Source: Solibacillus isronensis (GTDB lineage Bacteria > Bacillota > Bacilli > Bacillales_A > Planococcaceae). Taken from it: 54,267 bases of DNA. Shown in pieces: positions 1 through 10,406 of the stretch. The translations under genes were made by a program, and so were the position numbers. Every line of letters starts with the position of its first letter. Position 1 is the stretch's first letter. The notes under the pieces were generated by a model. It saw nothing but the letters and a program-made list of their open reading frames with translations. It was not told the origin of the DNA and did no database searches. The stretch covers positions 1 to 54,267 of the forward strand of contig NZ_JAMBOC010000008.1 of assembly GCF_023715405.1 (NCBI RefSeq), in the 5' to 3' direction.

Positions 1-145
1 AAAAGTAGTTTGAAAGCTCATTTGCTTTGCTAGCGATCCAACTTCGTTAGAAGTTGGAATCTATTGTTTGCTTCATTTAAGAAGCTTGTTTCATTAACGT
101 TGCTTGTTCAGTTTTCAAGGTTCATTGTGTTGTCGTTGTGACAAC
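1..145 (-). other. Leader of an rRNA operon (16S just outside the window)
   Basis: Read on the minus strand this is the transcribed leader that precedes a 16S rRNA. It carries the TTGAAAACTGAACAA-type sequence (104-118) typical of Bacillales rRNA leaders and spacers, and a perfect 9-bp hairpin (37-45 with 50-58). No mature 16S sequence is present, so the gene should begin within a few bases beyond base 1. Identification rests on the leader motif and the promoters upstream. Confidence 0.75.
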
Positions 146-151
146 TTTTAT

Positions 152-181
152 ATCTTACCATTTATGTGATATGAATGTCAA
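152..181 (-). promoter_or_regulatory. rRNA operon promoter, proximal (P2-like)
   Basis: The minus strand has -35 TTGACA (176-181), an 18-base spacer and -10 TAAGAT (152-157), immediately upstream of the rRNA leader. It is the best sigma-A match in this region. Confidence 0.75.
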
Positions 182-238
182 CAACTTTTTTCAAAAAGTT
201 TTTAACCCATATTTCACTGTAAATTCAGTAACTCTTAA

Positions 239-267
239 ACTTTACCACTCTAAAGTCGAAAAGTAAA
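239..267 (-). promoter_or_regulatory. rRNA operon promoter, middle (P1-like)
   Basis: The minus strand has -35 TTTACT (262-267), 17 bases, then -10 TAAAGT (239-244). It lies about 87 bases upstream of the proximal promoter, similar to the tandem P1/P2 spacing of B. subtilis rRNA operons. Confidence 0.5.
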
Positions 268-309
268 GAACTTTGTAATTTGTTGCGTCACGTTTTAGCG
301 ACAAGAAAT

Positions 310-338
310 AATATACCATCCCCATAACTATATTGCAA
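310..338 (-). promoter_or_regulatory. Possible third rRNA operon promoter
   Basis: The minus strand has TTGCAA (333-338), 17 bases, TATATT (310-315). It sits about 71 bases upstream of the middle promoter. Spacing is ideal but the hexamers are only fair matches. Confidence 0.4.
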
Positions 339-441
339 TAGTTATTTCAAAAAATATTATACTTTTTATCAAAATCTATATAGCTTCACTTAATTCCCTT
401 TCAATACATATAGAAAAGTACGCTTGATTGCTTCCTCATCT

Positions 442-481
442 CCTTATATCCTTATATCCTTATATCCTTATATCCTTCTAT
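442..481. repeat. 8-bp tandem repeat upstream of the rRNA promoters
   Basis: Four perfect copies of CCTTATAT (442-473) are followed by a fifth degenerate copy (CCTTCTAT). The repeat lies between the lysS terminator and the rRNA promoters. The unit is not a multiple of three and no coding sequence covers it. Confidence 0.9.
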
Positions 482-550
482 AGTACTCTAACCGCCAACA
501 CACTCTTATTGTTCACCAGAACAAATAAGTACACTTTTCTTTCTATAATA

Positions 551-580
551 AAGAAAAGAGCCCTGCGAATAACGCAGGGC
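551..580 (-). terminator. lysS transcription terminator
   Basis: An 8-bp GC-rich stem (560-567 with 573-580) is followed on the minus strand by a U-rich tail. It begins 12 bases after the lysS stop and separates lysS from the rRNA promoters. Confidence 0.9.
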
Positions 581-591
581 CCTAAATAAAC

Positions 592-2097
<1,506 letters not shown>

Positions 2098-2144
2098 TTA
2101 ATGTTTTTGCGCTCCAAAACGGCACAATAGTCCATAATGTTTCC

Positions 2145-2173
2145 ATTGTACAGTATTTCGTTTGGTGATTCAC
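2145..2173 (-). promoter_or_regulatory. Possible lysS promoter
   Basis: The minus strand has TACAAT (2145-2150) as a good -10, with GTGAAT (2168-2173) 17 bases upstream as a poor -35. A promoter is needed here because a terminator precedes lysS. Confidence 0.35.
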
Positions 2174-2233
2174 CTGTTTCGAATTAATTTTAAATATCAG
2201 ACAATTCTGTTAAGTGATTTCCCTTTACATAAC

Positions 2234-2260
2234 AAAAAGGCATCATCAGCTGATGCCTTT
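2234..2260 (-). terminator. Terminator of the pab/fol/dusB operon
   Basis: A 10-bp stem (2236-2245 with 2251-2260) with a five-base loop is followed by a U run on the minus strand. It sits 10 bases after the dusB stop. Confidence 0.88.
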
Positions 2261-2269
2261 CATTACTGT

Positions 2270-3280
2270 TTATACAATAACCGCTTCTTCTTCGTATTCC
2301 TCTGCCACACTATTTAAAAGAATACGTAAATCTTGCTCAGTCTCTGTTAAATTGATGGCATTACGGATTTTCCCGTTTCCGCGAATTCCTTTTAAATACC
2401 ATGATGCATGTTTACGCATTTCTCTTACCGCCACTTTTTCACCTTTAAGTGCTTTTAAACGTTCAAAATGAAGTAAACAAACGTCCATCTTTTCACGAAT
2501 AGAAGGCTCTGGAATTTGAATACCTGATTCCAAGTATTTCACCGTTTGATAGATCATCCATGGATTTCCTAAAGCAGCACGACCAATCATAACCGCGTCT
2601 GCATTCGTATGTTCCAGAATGCGCTTTGCATCTTCCGGTGTTTCCACGTCCCCATTCGCGATAAACGGGATGCTAATATTTTTTTTCACTTCAGCTAAGA
2701 CATCCCAGTTTGCCTTACCTTCGTACATTTGCACACGTGTTCGGCCATGCATTGCAATCGCGGCTGCACCTGCACGTTCTGCTGCTTGAGCATTTTCTAC
2801 AGCGAATACACGCTCTTCATCCCATCCGATACGCATTTTTACCGAAACCGGCTTATCGACTGCATCGACAACAGCTGAAACCATTTCGTAAATTTTGTTC
2901 GGATCAAGAAGCCATTTTGCGCCAGCTTCACATTTAATAATTTTGTTTACAGGACAACCCATGTTGATATCGATAATGTCGGCTGTTGTATGTTTGTCTA
3001 CAAATTTTGCCGCCTCTACTAAATTTTCTTTGTCTCCTCCGAAAATTTGCAGTGTCATCGGATTTTCTCGCTCATCGATATAAAGCATGTCCAATGTTTT
3101 TTTGTTGCGGGTATTCAACGCCTTATCACTGATCATTTCCGCATAGACTAACCCTGCACCAAATTCTTTTACCGTTAATCGGAAAGCCGAGTTGCAGATT
3201 CCCGCCATCGGAGCAAGAACGACACGGTTATCCATAATAATATCGCCTATTTGGAAAGGCTTTTGGTCGATGTTTGACAC
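2270..3280 (-). CDS. dusB: tRNA-dihydrouridine synthase DusB
   Basis: Reduces specific uridines in the tRNA D-loop to dihydrouridine using FMN and NADPH. The 336-residue protein opens with the flavin-barrel signature VLAPMAGICNSAFR, carries the catalytic-cysteine motif NMGCPVNKI near residue 108, and has MHGRTRVQMYEG and ANGDVETPEDA barrel motifs. The start is a GTG preceded by GGAGG at 9 bases. It is the last gene of the folate operon and lies directly after yazB, the same order as B. subtilis (where it is yacF). Confidence 0.95.
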   Translation of the reverse strand: MSNIDQKPFQIGDIIMDNRVVLAPMAGICNSAFRLTVKEFGAGLVYAEMISDKALNTRNKKTLDMLYIDERENPMTLQIFGGDKENLVEAAKFVDKHTTADIIDINMGCPVNKIIKCEAGAKWLLDPNKIYEMVSAVVDAVDKPVSVKMRIGWDEERVFAVENAQAAERAGAAAIAMHGRTRVQMYEGKANWDVLAEVKKNISIPFIANGDVETPEDAKRILEHTNADAVMIGRAALGNPWMIYQTVKYLESGIQIPEPSIREKMDVCLLHFERLKALKGEKVAVREMRKHASWYLKGIRGNGKIRNAINLTETEQDLRILLNSVAEEYEEEAVIV

Positions 3281-3300
3281 CTTTTGTTCCCTCCACCAGG

Positions 3301-3504
3301 TTATTCACCTTTTAATTCGATTATATCTATTTGTAATACATCTGCAATTGTTTGAAGCTGTTCTTCGGAGGGTTGTTTCTCGCCTCGTTCAATCCGCCCT
3401 AAAATTGTTACAGATATACCAATATGTTTTGCAAATTCGGTTTGCTGAATTCGTTTCAGTTTTCGAAAGGCACGAATTCTGCGACCGTATTGATTTTCTT
3501 CCAC
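3301..3504 (-). CDS. yazB: XRE-family helix-turn-helix protein YazB
   Basis: A 67-residue single-domain DNA-binding protein. Residues 7-60 form a Cro/CI-type helix-turn-helix, with QTEFAKHIGISVTILGRIERG covering the recognition region. Its targets are unknown. The start is a GTG preceded by GAAGG, and the reading frame overlaps the last 49 bases of folK, so translation is probably coupled. Position between folK and dusB is conserved with B. subtilis, which supports the assignment by synteny rather than by known function. Confidence 0.85.
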   Translation of the reverse strand: MEENQYGRRIRAFRKLKRIQQTEFAKHIGISVTILGRIERGEKQPSEEQLQTIADVLQIDIIELKGE

Positions 3505-3977
3505 AGATTGACGCCTTCTTTCTTTATATCAAGTGCATGTAACGCTTTTTGCACGCCTACAAGCATATCATAATTTTGCGTCATAATCTCTTCTAACGGC
3601 ACAAGAACGAATGCACGCTCATACATACGAGGATGCGGAATCGTTAAGGCTTCTGTTTCATATTGTTTTTGACCATACAGCAAAATGTCCAAATCGATTA
3701 TTCGCGGTCCCCAGCGGAATTCACGAACACGGCCAAGATCATTTTCGATTTTTTGGCATTGTGCTAGTAGATTATGGGCATCAAGCTCCGTCTCAAGAGC
3801 AACGGCAATATTTAAAAAATCGGCCTGATCTGTAAAACCGACTGCTGCCGTTTCATAAATTGAAGAAATCGCTGTTACAGATATCGCCTCATGTGCGATG
3901 AGCAGCTTTACCGCGTCTTGCAAGTTTTGCTCACGCTCACCAATATTCGTACCAATCGATAAATAGGCTGTCGTCAT
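3456..3977 (-). CDS. folK: 6-hydroxymethyl-7,8-dihydropterin pyrophosphokinase
   Basis: Transfers pyrophosphate from ATP to 6-hydroxymethyl-dihydropterin, giving the substrate for FolP. The protein has 173 residues. It shows the N-terminal YLSIGTNIG motif and the HPPK signature RWGPRIIDLDILLYG around residues 88-102, followed by the IPHPRMYERAFVLVPL segment. The ATG overlaps the folB stop codon by 4 bases (ATGA), indicating translational coupling within the folate operon. Confidence 0.96.
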   Translation of the reverse strand: MTTAYLSIGTNIGEREQNLQDAVKLLIAHEAISVTAISSIYETAAVGFTDQADFLNIAVALETELDAHNLLAQCQKIENDLGRVREFRWGPRIIDLDILLYGQKQYETEALTIPHPRMYERAFVLVPLEEIMTQNYDMLVGVQKALHALDIKKEGVNLWKKINTVAEFVPFEN

Positions 3978-4342
3978 ACGAATTGCCCTCTTGTAATTTC
4001 GACCGCGACTTCTTTGTAATGTCCCGGTATTGGAGGATCAGGCTTAATAATTTCGACGCGGCACCCAAAAATCTGACCTTCATATTGCGTTAAAATACTT
4101 GAAGCAACTTTTTCCGCAACCGCTTCAATTAATTTATACGGTTTACCTTCAATCACTTCTTTACAGATATCATAAACGCCAACATAACTTACCGTATGAT
4201 CCAGCTCATCTGTCTCACCCGCTCGTTTCATGTCCACAGCAAGCGATACATTAGCCCGAAAGCGTTGCCCTAATACGTTCTCTTCCGGTAATACACCGTG
4301 ATAACCAAAAAACTGCATTTCTTTTAAATGAATGTAATCCAT
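3974..4342 (-). CDS. folB: Dihydroneopterin aldolase
   Basis: Converts 7,8-dihydroneopterin to 6-hydroxymethyl-dihydropterin and glycolaldehyde. The 122-residue protein contains the FFGYHGVLPEE motif near the N-terminus and a conserved catalytic Lys in the EIIKPDPPIPGHYKEVAVEI C-terminal segment. An upstream in-frame start would give 137 residues, but an AAGGAG box that overlaps the folP stop codon lies 6 bases before the ATG chosen here, and the resulting N-terminus MDYIHLKEMQFFGYHG fits the family. Confidence 0.95.
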   Translation of the reverse strand: MDYIHLKEMQFFGYHGVLPEENVLGQRFRANVSLAVDMKRAGETDELDHTVSYVGVYDICKEVIEGKPYKLIEAVAEKVASSILTQYEGQIFGCRVEIIKPDPPIPGHYKEVAVEITRGQFV

Positions 4343-4352
4343 TGCAAACTCC

Positions 4353-5213
4353 TTAATGTCTCGGTGCCAATTCACCTTGTACTTCAAATTTCCCTACAAG
4401 CGCATCCATCATTCTTACTGTACGCGCCACTTCTTTAACATCATGAACACGCATCATATGGCAGCCCATTTGGACACCAAATGCACAAGTAGCGGCTGTC
4501 CCTTCCACTCGTTCCTCTACAGGTAATTCTAAAATTGACCCAATCATACGCTTGCGGGATGTCGCAAGCAATACCGGATATCCTAATGCAACAAGTTCAT
4601 CAAGGCGCTGCATCGTTTCAATGCTTTCACTTAAGCTTTTCACAAAACCGATGCCCGGATCAAGGAAAATATGCTCGTCTCTTACTCCCGCTGCTTTTGC
4701 AATTGCAATACTTTCCTGCATATCGGCCATATAATCAGCAAAGTAGTTATCGTACTGATCTGACAGACGGTTATGCATTAAAATAATCGGTACATCCAGT
4801 TCTGCTGCAACATTTGCCATTTCCGGATCCGCTTTTGCGCCCCAAATGTCATTAATAATATGTGCACCCGCTTCAATTGCGGCACGCGCAACATTTGATT
4901 TATACGTATCAATTGAAATAATCGCAGGTACTTCTTTTAAAAGCGCTCGAATTACCGGTACGACACGTGCAATTTCCTCCTCATCGGAAATTCGTATATA
5001 ACCAGGGCGTGTTGATTCCCCGCCGACATCGATGATTTTCGCTCCATCTGCCACCATTTTTTTCGCCTGGGCAACGGCTTTTTCTATCGAATTGAACTTG
5101 CCGCCATCCGAAAATGAGTCCGGTGTTACATTTAAAATGCCCATCACGAATGTTTCTTTGCGGAAATCCAGCTCAATCCCATTTAATGTGAGTACTTTAT
5201 AGTTTTCTAACAT
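4353..5213 (-). CDS. folP: Dihydropteroate synthase
   Basis: Condenses p-aminobenzoate with dihydropterin pyrophosphate to form dihydropteroate; it is the sulfonamide target and is called sul in B. subtilis. The 286-residue TIM barrel shows MGILNVTPDSFSDGG, GGESTRPG, the SIDTYKS and INDIWG strands, DPGIGF and the C-terminal RVHDVKE motif. The ATG has AGGAG 6 bases upstream. The gene overlaps the end of pabC by 17 bases, so the PABA and pterin branches are directly coupled. Confidence 0.97.
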   Translation of the reverse strand: MLENYKVLTLNGIELDFRKETFVMGILNVTPDSFSDGGKFNSIEKAVAQAKKMVADGAKIIDVGGESTRPGYIRISDEEEIARVVPVIRALLKEVPAIISIDTYKSNVARAAIEAGAHIINDIWGAKADPEMANVAAELDVPIILMHNRLSDQYDNYFADYMADMQESIAIAKAAGVRDEHIFLDPGIGFVKSLSESIETMQRLDELVALGYPVLLATSRKRMIGSILELPVEERVEGTAATCAFGVQMGCHMMRVHDVKEVARTVRMMDALVGKFEVQGELAPRH

Positions 5214-6060
5214 GACGGTCTCCTAAACGCGTATTGATTTTTTGTAAATATATTTGATGCAGCTTTTTATAAAGTCTGCCTTCACTGCCGGCAAACTGTA
5301 CCTTCCCAATACGGGAAATCGGTACAAGCTCCTGTACAGCCGTTGTAATAAAACATTCATCCGCCTGTTCCAATTCCCATGCCATAAAGCGGCCTTCTCG
5401 GACCGGGATTTGGAGTTCGTCAGCGAGTTGAATGACTATTTTTCGGGTAATGCCCGGTAAAATACCTAAATTAGTAGAAGGCGTATACAGTATACCATCT
5501 TTTATCCAAAAGACATTTGACGTAATACCTTCTGCTACAACACCGTCCTGATCCGTAAAGAAACCTTCTTGTGTCGCTAAACTCGGCAATTCTAACCGCG
5601 CTCGAACATTATTGCCGTAATGATGGCTTTTATAGCGGATCTGCTGTTCAGGAGAATTACGTGCTGTTTTCAGCCAGACCGCTTCTTTTTCTGTACCGCG
5701 CACCATATTCGGCAGTTCTTTACGAAACAGAATAACGGTTGGTTCGTTATATTCTGACGGAGCAAGTCCAATCGAATGCACACCAGCCGATACATTTAAA
5801 CGAAAATACCCTTCTTTGCCATTCTGTGCATTGAGCTTTTCAATGACCTCTTCTATGTTCTGTAGCGTATACGGAAAATGAATACGGTACTCTTTTAACG
5901 CTTCCAGCAGGCGGCTGAAATGTTCATGCAAATAGACAGCCTTGCCCTCATATGTCCGAAACGTTTCAAAAAAACCGAGACCATATAAAAAACCGTGATC
6001 AAACGGGGAAATTTTCAAGTCCTGTTCATCGATATACTGGCCATTCATCCAACAAAGCAT
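5197..6060 (-). CDS. pabC: Aminodeoxychorismate lyase
   Basis: A PLP-dependent fold-type IV enzyme that releases pyruvate from 4-amino-4-deoxychorismate to give p-aminobenzoate. The 287-residue protein has the SPFDHGFLYGLGFFETFRTY N-terminal motif, a YKSHHYGNN segment containing the PLP lysine, the VAEGITSNVFW motif and EGRFMAWELEQADECFITTA. It is related to branched-chain aminotransferases, but the pabB-pabA-pabC-folP context makes the lyase assignment firm. An AGGAGG box lies 8 bases before the ATG. Confidence 0.94.
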   Translation of the reverse strand: MLCWMNGQYIDEQDLKISPFDHGFLYGLGFFETFRTYEGKAVYLHEHFSRLLEALKEYRIHFPYTLQNIEEVIEKLNAQNGKEGYFRLNVSAGVHSIGLAPSEYNEPTVILFRKELPNMVRGTEKEAVWLKTARNSPEQQIRYKSHHYGNNVRARLELPSLATQEGFFTDQDGVVAEGITSNVFWIKDGILYTPSTNLGILPGITRKIVIQLADELQIPVREGRFMAWELEQADECFITTAVQELVPISRIGKVQFAGSEGRLYKKLHQIYLQKINTRLGDRHVRKL

Positions 6061-6072
6061 TGCCCATCCCTC

Positions 6073-6642
6073 CTAACAATACGTCTCAATAAATGTTCGT
6101 AACAGTTGCTTGCCGTCTTCAGTCATAATCGATTCAGGATGATATTGAACTCCTTCAATCGGATACTGTTTATGACGCAGACCCATAATTTCGCCTTCCT
6201 CTGTCCAAGCCGTTACTTCCAGACAGTCCGGTAATGTTGTAGGTTCTACGATCAGCGAGTGATAACGCGTTGCTAAAAACGGGTTCGCATTCTTTTTATG
6301 CAGACCAACCCCATTATGAAGAACAGGTGAAGTTTTCCCGTGCATCAATCTCTCTGCACGCACTACATCGCCGCCAAACACTTGTGCAATTGCCTGATGA
6401 CCTAAGCACACACCTAGAATCGGAAGCTTCCCTGTGAAATGTTCGATAATCCGAAGACTTTCCCCCGCATCGTTTGGTGTACAAGGCCCTGGTGAAATAA
6501 CAAGCACCATCGGTCGGAGCTTTTCGATTTCTTCTACCGTAATTTCGTCATTGCGCTTTACGACCAGTTCATGACCGAATTCACCGAAGTATTGCACTAA
6601 GTTGTATGTAAACGAATCATAATTATCAATCATTAAAATCAT
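6073..6642 (-). CDS. pabA: Aminodeoxychorismate/anthranilate synthase glutaminase subunit
   Basis: Class I glutamine amidotransferase that supplies ammonia to PabB. The 189-residue protein shows the nucleophile motif [13 protein letters not shown] and the catalytic His/Glu pair in [11 protein letters not shown]. The ATG overlaps the pabB stop (ATGA) and has a GAGGTG box, giving the canonical N-terminus [14 protein letters not shown]. In B. subtilis the same subunit also serves anthranilate synthase. No trp genes are in the window, so whether it is shared here cannot be told. Confidence 0.95.
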   Translation of the reverse strand: MILMIDNYDSFTYNLVQYFGEFGHELVVKRNDEITVEEIEKLRPMVLVISPGPCTPNDAGESLRIIEHFTGKLPILGVCLGHQAIAQVFGGDVVRAERLMHGKTSPVLHNGVGLHKKNANPFLATRYHSLIVEPTTLPDCLEVTAWTEEGEIMGLRHKQYPIEGVQYHPESIMTEDGKQLLRTFIETYC

Positions 6643-8048
6643 TTGCTCACCTCTTCTGCCATTGCTTTTGCCTGCCACATTGCTTTCGCTTTATTCATTG
6701 ATTCAATATACTCGTTTTCCGGAATCGAATCGATGACTATTCCGGCGCCCGCCTGAATGTATGCAATGCTATCTTGAATATACGCTGTACGGATAACGAT
6801 GTTTAATTCCAAATCGCCTGTATAGCCAATCCAGCCGATCGATCCTGTGTAAAGACCACGGCGTACCGGCTCAAGCTCTTCAATAATTTCCATCGTACGG
6901 ATTTTCGGTGCCCCTGTAATCGTTCCACCCGGGAACATCGCCCGAATCACATCCGCATTTGTTTTTCCATGCGCAATTTCTCCTCGAACATTCGAAACAA
7001 TATGCATTACATGTGAGTAATGCTCAATCACCATGAACTCATTTACTTCTACCGTCCCGTATTTGCTCACCCGTCCTAAATCATTGCGTTCCAAATCAAC
7101 TAGCATGACATGTTCTGCACGCTCTTTTTCATGTTCAATGAGTTCATTGGCCAACGCTAAATCCTGCTCTTCTGATGCTCCGCGCGGACGTGTCCCAGCA
7201 ATCGGTCTTGTTGAAAGCTCATTTCCTTTACGCTTTACAAGCAATTCCGGAGAGCCACTAACAACGGCAAAATCTTCACTTTCAATATAAGCCATATACG
7301 GCGAAGGATTAAACGAACGAACTGCCTCATACATCGCAATCGGTGCAGCCGAAAGCTTTTTCGCCTGACGCACAGACAAGTTCACTTGGAACACATCACC
7401 TTGTCCAATATAGTGCTGAATTTTATGTATAGCAGCTTCAAATGCATCTCCACTGAAGGAGACTTGCAATTCCGCTTCATCCTGCTGCATATTTTTTGCT
7501 GTTTCCTGATTAAAATGACGCTTTTCCAATCCGGCTACCGCATGCTGTTGCCAATCCGTTTGCCATGAAAGTAAATCAACTTCACTATTAGCAAATTTCA
7601 TCAATGTCACTTCACCTGTTTGTACATTATGTACTGCCCAATGATCAAATAAATAAAAATAAAGATCCGGTACTTGCAAGTCATCTTCCGCCTCATTTGG
7701 AAGGAATTCTATCGTGCGCGCATAATCATATGAAATAAAACCAATTGCCCCACCTTGGAAATCAGGTAGTTTCGGATTCGCTTCAAGCTTGTACTTGGCG
7801 ATCACTTTTTCCAGCTCCGCGAGTGCTTCACCTGTTTTCAGCTCTGTTTCTCCATTTTTCCAAGTTAGTTCAAGACCTTGTGCCACTGACTTTGCCTTTG
7901 CAATTGGCTGCCATGCGGCGATTGAATAATGCCCTCCACGACCGCTTTCCATAAACGTCCGCTGTTTTTCCGTTGCCGTCTGTTCTTGGAAACTATAATA
8001 AAATTCATCTTTTGTCATGTAAAAAGTATGTGTTTCTAGTTGTTGCAT
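6639..8048 (-). CDS. pabB: Aminodeoxychorismate synthase component I
   Basis: Aminates chorismate to aminodeoxychorismate. The 469-residue protein has a divergent N-terminal domain and the chorismate-binding fold from about residue 205, including [15 protein letters not shown] [42 protein letters not shown] and [16 protein letters not shown]. The ATG follows a TTG codon; AGGTG lies 7 bases before the ATG. It opens the folate operon that runs through dusB. I see no convincing promoter in the short gap after the cysK terminator. Confidence 0.95.
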   Translation of the reverse strand: MQQLETHTFYMTKDEFYYSFQEQTATEKQRTFMESGRGGHYSIAAWQPIAKAKSVAQGLELTWKNGETELKTGEALAELEKVIAKYKLEANPKLPDFQGGAIGFISYDYARTIEFLPNEAEDDLQVPDLYFYLFDHWAVHNVQTGEVTLMKFANSEVDLLSWQTDWQQHAVAGLEKRHFNQETAKNMQQDEAELQVSFSGDAFEAAIHKIQHYIGQGDVFQVNLSVRQAKKLSAAPIAMYEAVRSFNPSPYMAYIESEDFAVVSGSPELLVKRKGNELSTRPIAGTRPRGASEEQDLALANELIEHEKERAEHVMLVDLERNDLGRVSKYGTVEVNEFMVIEHYSHVMHIVSNVRGEIAHGKTNADVIRAMFPGGTITGAPKIRTMEIIEELEPVRRGLYTGSIGWIGYTGDLELNIVIRTAYIQDSIAYIQAGAGIVIDSIPENEYIESMNKAKAMWQAKAMAEEVSK

Positions 8049-8126
8049 CAATTTACACCTGCTTTACCTTTTTCTTAATTAAACTCGATAACGCTGTAAA
8101 AATCCATTTTTAACTTAGCAGTTTCT

Positions 8127-8172
8127 AAGAAAAAAGCCATTCTACGAGAGTTGTTCTCGCAAAATGGCTTTT
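8127..8172 (-). terminator. cysK terminator
   Basis: A 10-bp outer stem (8132-8141 with 8163-8172) encloses an inner GCGAGA/TCTCG-type stem, followed on the minus strand by a U-rich stretch. It lies 23 bases after the cysK stop. Confidence 0.88.
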
Positions 8173-8195
8173 ATAATTTCTTAGATAAATTTTAA

Positions 8196-9131
8196 TTAGT
8201 CTTCAAATTGGTATAAAGGTGTTGATAAGTAGCGCTCACCGTTTGATGGAATAATCGCTAATACGTTTTTGCCTTTACCTAAACGTTTTGCAGTTTCGAT
8301 TGCTGCGTAAATCGCTGCACCTGAAGAAATACCAGCTAAAATACCTTCTTCGCGCGCTACTTTACGTGCATATTCGAATGCTGTTTCGTTTTCAACCGGT
8401 AATACAGAATCATATACTTCTGTGTTTAATACGTCCGGAATGAAACCTGCACCAATACCTTGAATTTTATGTGGGCCAGGGTTACCGCCTGAAAGAATTG
8501 GAGAATCTTTAGGCTCAACAGCGATGATTTCGATTTCAGGGAATTTATTTTTCAATACTTCACCTGCACCAGTAATTGTACCGCCAGTACCTACACCTGC
8601 AACAAATGCATCTAATTTTAAGCCTTCTTGCTCGAATGCTTCCGCAATTTCAGGACCTGTTGTTAAACGGTGAATTTCTGCGTTTGCTTCGTTTTTGAAT
8701 TGTTGTGGCAAGAAGTATCCTTCTGATTTAGATAATTCTTCTGCTTTTGCAATTGCACCTTTCATACCTTCTGGACCTGGTGTTAATACTAAGTCAGCAC
8801 CATAAGCACGTAAAAGGTTGCGACGCTCTAATGACATTGTTTCAGGCATTACTAAAACTGCTTTATAGCCTTTAGCTGCTGCAATCATTGCTAAACCGAT
8901 ACCTGTGTTACCAGAAGTCGGTTCGATGATTGTGCCGCCTGGCTTTAATGTGCCATCTTTTTCTGCCGCTTCAACCATAGCTAAAGCTAAACGGTCTTTA
9001 ACTGAAGAACCTGGGTTAAAGTATTCAAGTTTTACGTAAACTGTACCTTCATTTTCACTTGTTGCATTGTTTAATTTTACGATTGGTGTGCGACCTACTA
9101 AGTCCGCCACTGAATTTGCTAATTTACTCAT
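8196..9131 (-). CDS. cysK: Cysteine synthase (O-acetylserine sulfhydrylase)
   Basis: PLP enzyme that makes cysteine from O-acetylserine and sulfide. The 311-residue protein has the PLP lysine in [11 protein letters not shown], the substrate loop [13 protein letters not shown], the phosphate-binding [14 protein letters not shown] loop and the [15 protein letters not shown]-terminus. Earlier in-frame ATGs exist at 9140 and 9161, but the chosen start (AGAGG 10 bases upstream) gives the family-length N-terminus. The gene is monocistronic, with its own promoter and terminator. In B. subtilis it is controlled by CymR; I cannot place a CymR site with confidence. Confidence 0.95.
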   Translation of the reverse strand: MSKLANSVADLVGRTPIVKLNNATSENEGTVYVKLEYFNPGSSVKDRLALAMVEAAEKDGTLKPGGTIIEPTSGNTGIGLAMIAAAKGYKAVLVMPETMSLERRNLLRAYGADLVLTPGPEGMKGAIAKAEELSKSEGYFLPQQFKNEANAEIHRLTTGPEIAEAFEQEGLKLDAFVAGVGTGGTITGAGEVLKNKFPEIEIIAVEPKDSPILSGGNPGPHKIQGIGAGFIPDVLNTEVYDSVLPVENETAFEYARKVAREEGILAGISSGAAIYAAIETAKRLGKGKNVLAIIPSNGERYLSTPLYQFED

Positions 9132-9185
9132 TTTATCCATTCCTCTCCAAATCCCTACCAAATCAATAGGTTTTACTTAATTTGT

Positions 9186-9215
9186 ATCTTATCAATTTTT
9201 AATACTACTTGTCAA
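9186..9215 (-). promoter_or_regulatory. cysK promoter
   Basis: The minus strand has a perfect -35 TTGACA (9210-9215), an 18-base spacer and -10 TAAGAT (9186-9191), about 55 bases before the start codon. The leader contains a short CCTA/TAGG inverted repeat that could be an operator, which is untested. Confidence 0.65.
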
Positions 9216-9267
9216 TTAATTGAAACGAAATTTTTGGAAAATTTCTGACTATTTAGGTTTACTTAAT

Positions 9268-9412
9268 AAAAAGGCAGGGACAGCAAAATTGATTTCCATT
9301 CCAGGGGACGCTTTCCGCGGGCGTGGCCCCTCCATTCCAATCAATTTTATAAAGTAGCAGTTTCTCAATAAAAGTTTCTCTTTCACTAAAAACTTCAACT
9401 TCTGTCCTTGCC
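9268..9412 (-). repeat. Nested palindromic intergenic element (copy 1), also terminator-like
   Basis: An 11-bp outer inverted repeat with one mismatch (9273-9283 with 9402-9412) encloses a perfect 10-bp repeat (9285-9294 with 9339-9348), which encloses a GC-rich core with an AGGGG/CCCCT stem. The outer stem ends in a U run on the minus strand, just after the yacD stop, so it can also terminate yacD. The core resembles a second element at 12165-12225. A 65-codon frame across it is not a real gene. Confidence 0.7.
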
Positions 9413-9428
9413 TGTCTAAAATCCTGCG

Positions 9429-10406
9429 TTAATTTTTGGATTCTCCGTAAATCCATGTGGCATTAAATTCTGCCCAGAAAGCTTCCGGTGTAATGGAAGG
9501 TGGCAGCTGTTCTAAAGCAAGCTGACGTTTTACATGGCCTTCTACTTCATCAAAGCTGAATGACTGCCCTTCCATGTTCTCTGTAACCTTGACAATCGCA
9601 TAGCGCCCATCACTTAATACAAATGGTTTGGAAGTTTCATCTTCCTTCAGTTTTTCCACTTCTGGTAAAATTGCAGGATCGACTGCCGATTGACTTGATG
9701 AAATAAAGCCAATATCGCCGCCTAAACTAGCCGAAGCTGTATCCAATGAATGTTCACGTGCCAGAACCGCAAAATCAGAGCCGTCCTTCAGCTCTTTTTC
9801 CACTCGTTCCGCGTCCTCTTTTGAGTTCACGATAATCATACTTGTTCGGTGTGTAGTTGGAATATTATAAATCGACTTATTGTCTTCATAATATTTTTTA
9901 GCCTCATCCTCTTCTACAACAATATCATTTGTTAATACTTTATCGAGGATGAGTTGAGCTCGCATTTTTTGACGCAGTTGCTCCGGAGATAAGCTATGTA
10001 GAGTTGTATCATTTGAATCTTGTGCCGAGCGTAATAAGGCGATTTCTAAATCAATCTCTTCTTCTTTTACATCGAGTTTATATTTTTTCGCTGCTTTTTC
10101 CATAACAGCTTCATTTACTAAACTCTGCAATGTTTCTTTTCCATATCGGTTTTCCATTTCAGCAAGCCATTGTTGGCGTGTAATTGGATCTCCCTCGACG
10201 GCAGCGATGTTTTCGCCGCCGCCATCTTCTTTTTCTGACGTTTTTTCATCAGATGGGAGTAACCATAGCACAAACCAAAATAGATTTCCGATTAACAATA
10301 GTAACAATAACATCAACGTAGGTTTTGTTTTTAAGCGTCGTTGTGTGTACGGTAAATTATTTTGTGTTGGTTGTGGTGTTTGGTGTAAATTACGATTGGA
10401 TTTCAT
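9429..10406 (-). CDS. yacD: Membrane-anchored parvulin-type peptidyl-prolyl isomerase (YacD-like)
   Basis: Probably assists folding of secreted proteins at the outer face of the membrane. The 325-residue protein has a cytoplasmic basic N-terminus, one membrane anchor (about residues 30-50), a SurA-like helical N-domain and a parvulin domain (about 180-270) with [20 protein letters not shown] and ILPEVEKLK. There is no lipobox cysteine, unlike PrsA. The ATG overlaps hslO by 17 bases with GAAGG 8 bases upstream. The hslO-yacD-cysK order matches B. subtilis. Function is inferred from the domain. Confidence 0.85.
   Translation of the reverse strand: MKSNRNLHQTPQPTQNNLPYTQRRLKTKPTLMLLLLLLIGNLFWFVLWLLPSDEKTSEKEDGGGENIAAVEGDPITRQQWLAEMENRYGKETLQSLVNEAVMEKAAKKYKLDVKEEEIDLEIALLRSAQDSNDTTLHSLSPEQLRQKMRAQLILDKVLTNDIVVEEDEAKKYYEDNKSIYNIPTTHRTSMIIVNSKEDAERVEKELKDGSDFAVLAREHSLDTASASLGGDIGFISSSQSAVDPAILPEVEKLKEDETSKPFVLSDGRYAIVKVTENMEGQSFSFDEVEGHVKRQLALEQLPPSITPEAFWAEFNATWIYGESKN

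Noticed and set aside
6630..6665. TRAP (MtrB) binding repeats at the pabA ribosome site
   Set aside because: Only two or three GAG triplets are present, far from the eleven or so expected for TRAP control.
9131..9185. CymR operator in the cysK leader
   Set aside because: A short CCTA/TAGG inverted repeat exists, but I cannot match it reliably to the CymR consensus; left as a remark.
9259..9456. 65-codon minus-strand frame after yacD
   Set aside because: It runs through the palindromic repeat, overlaps the yacD end and has no ribosome binding site; the reading frame is a by-product of the repeat.
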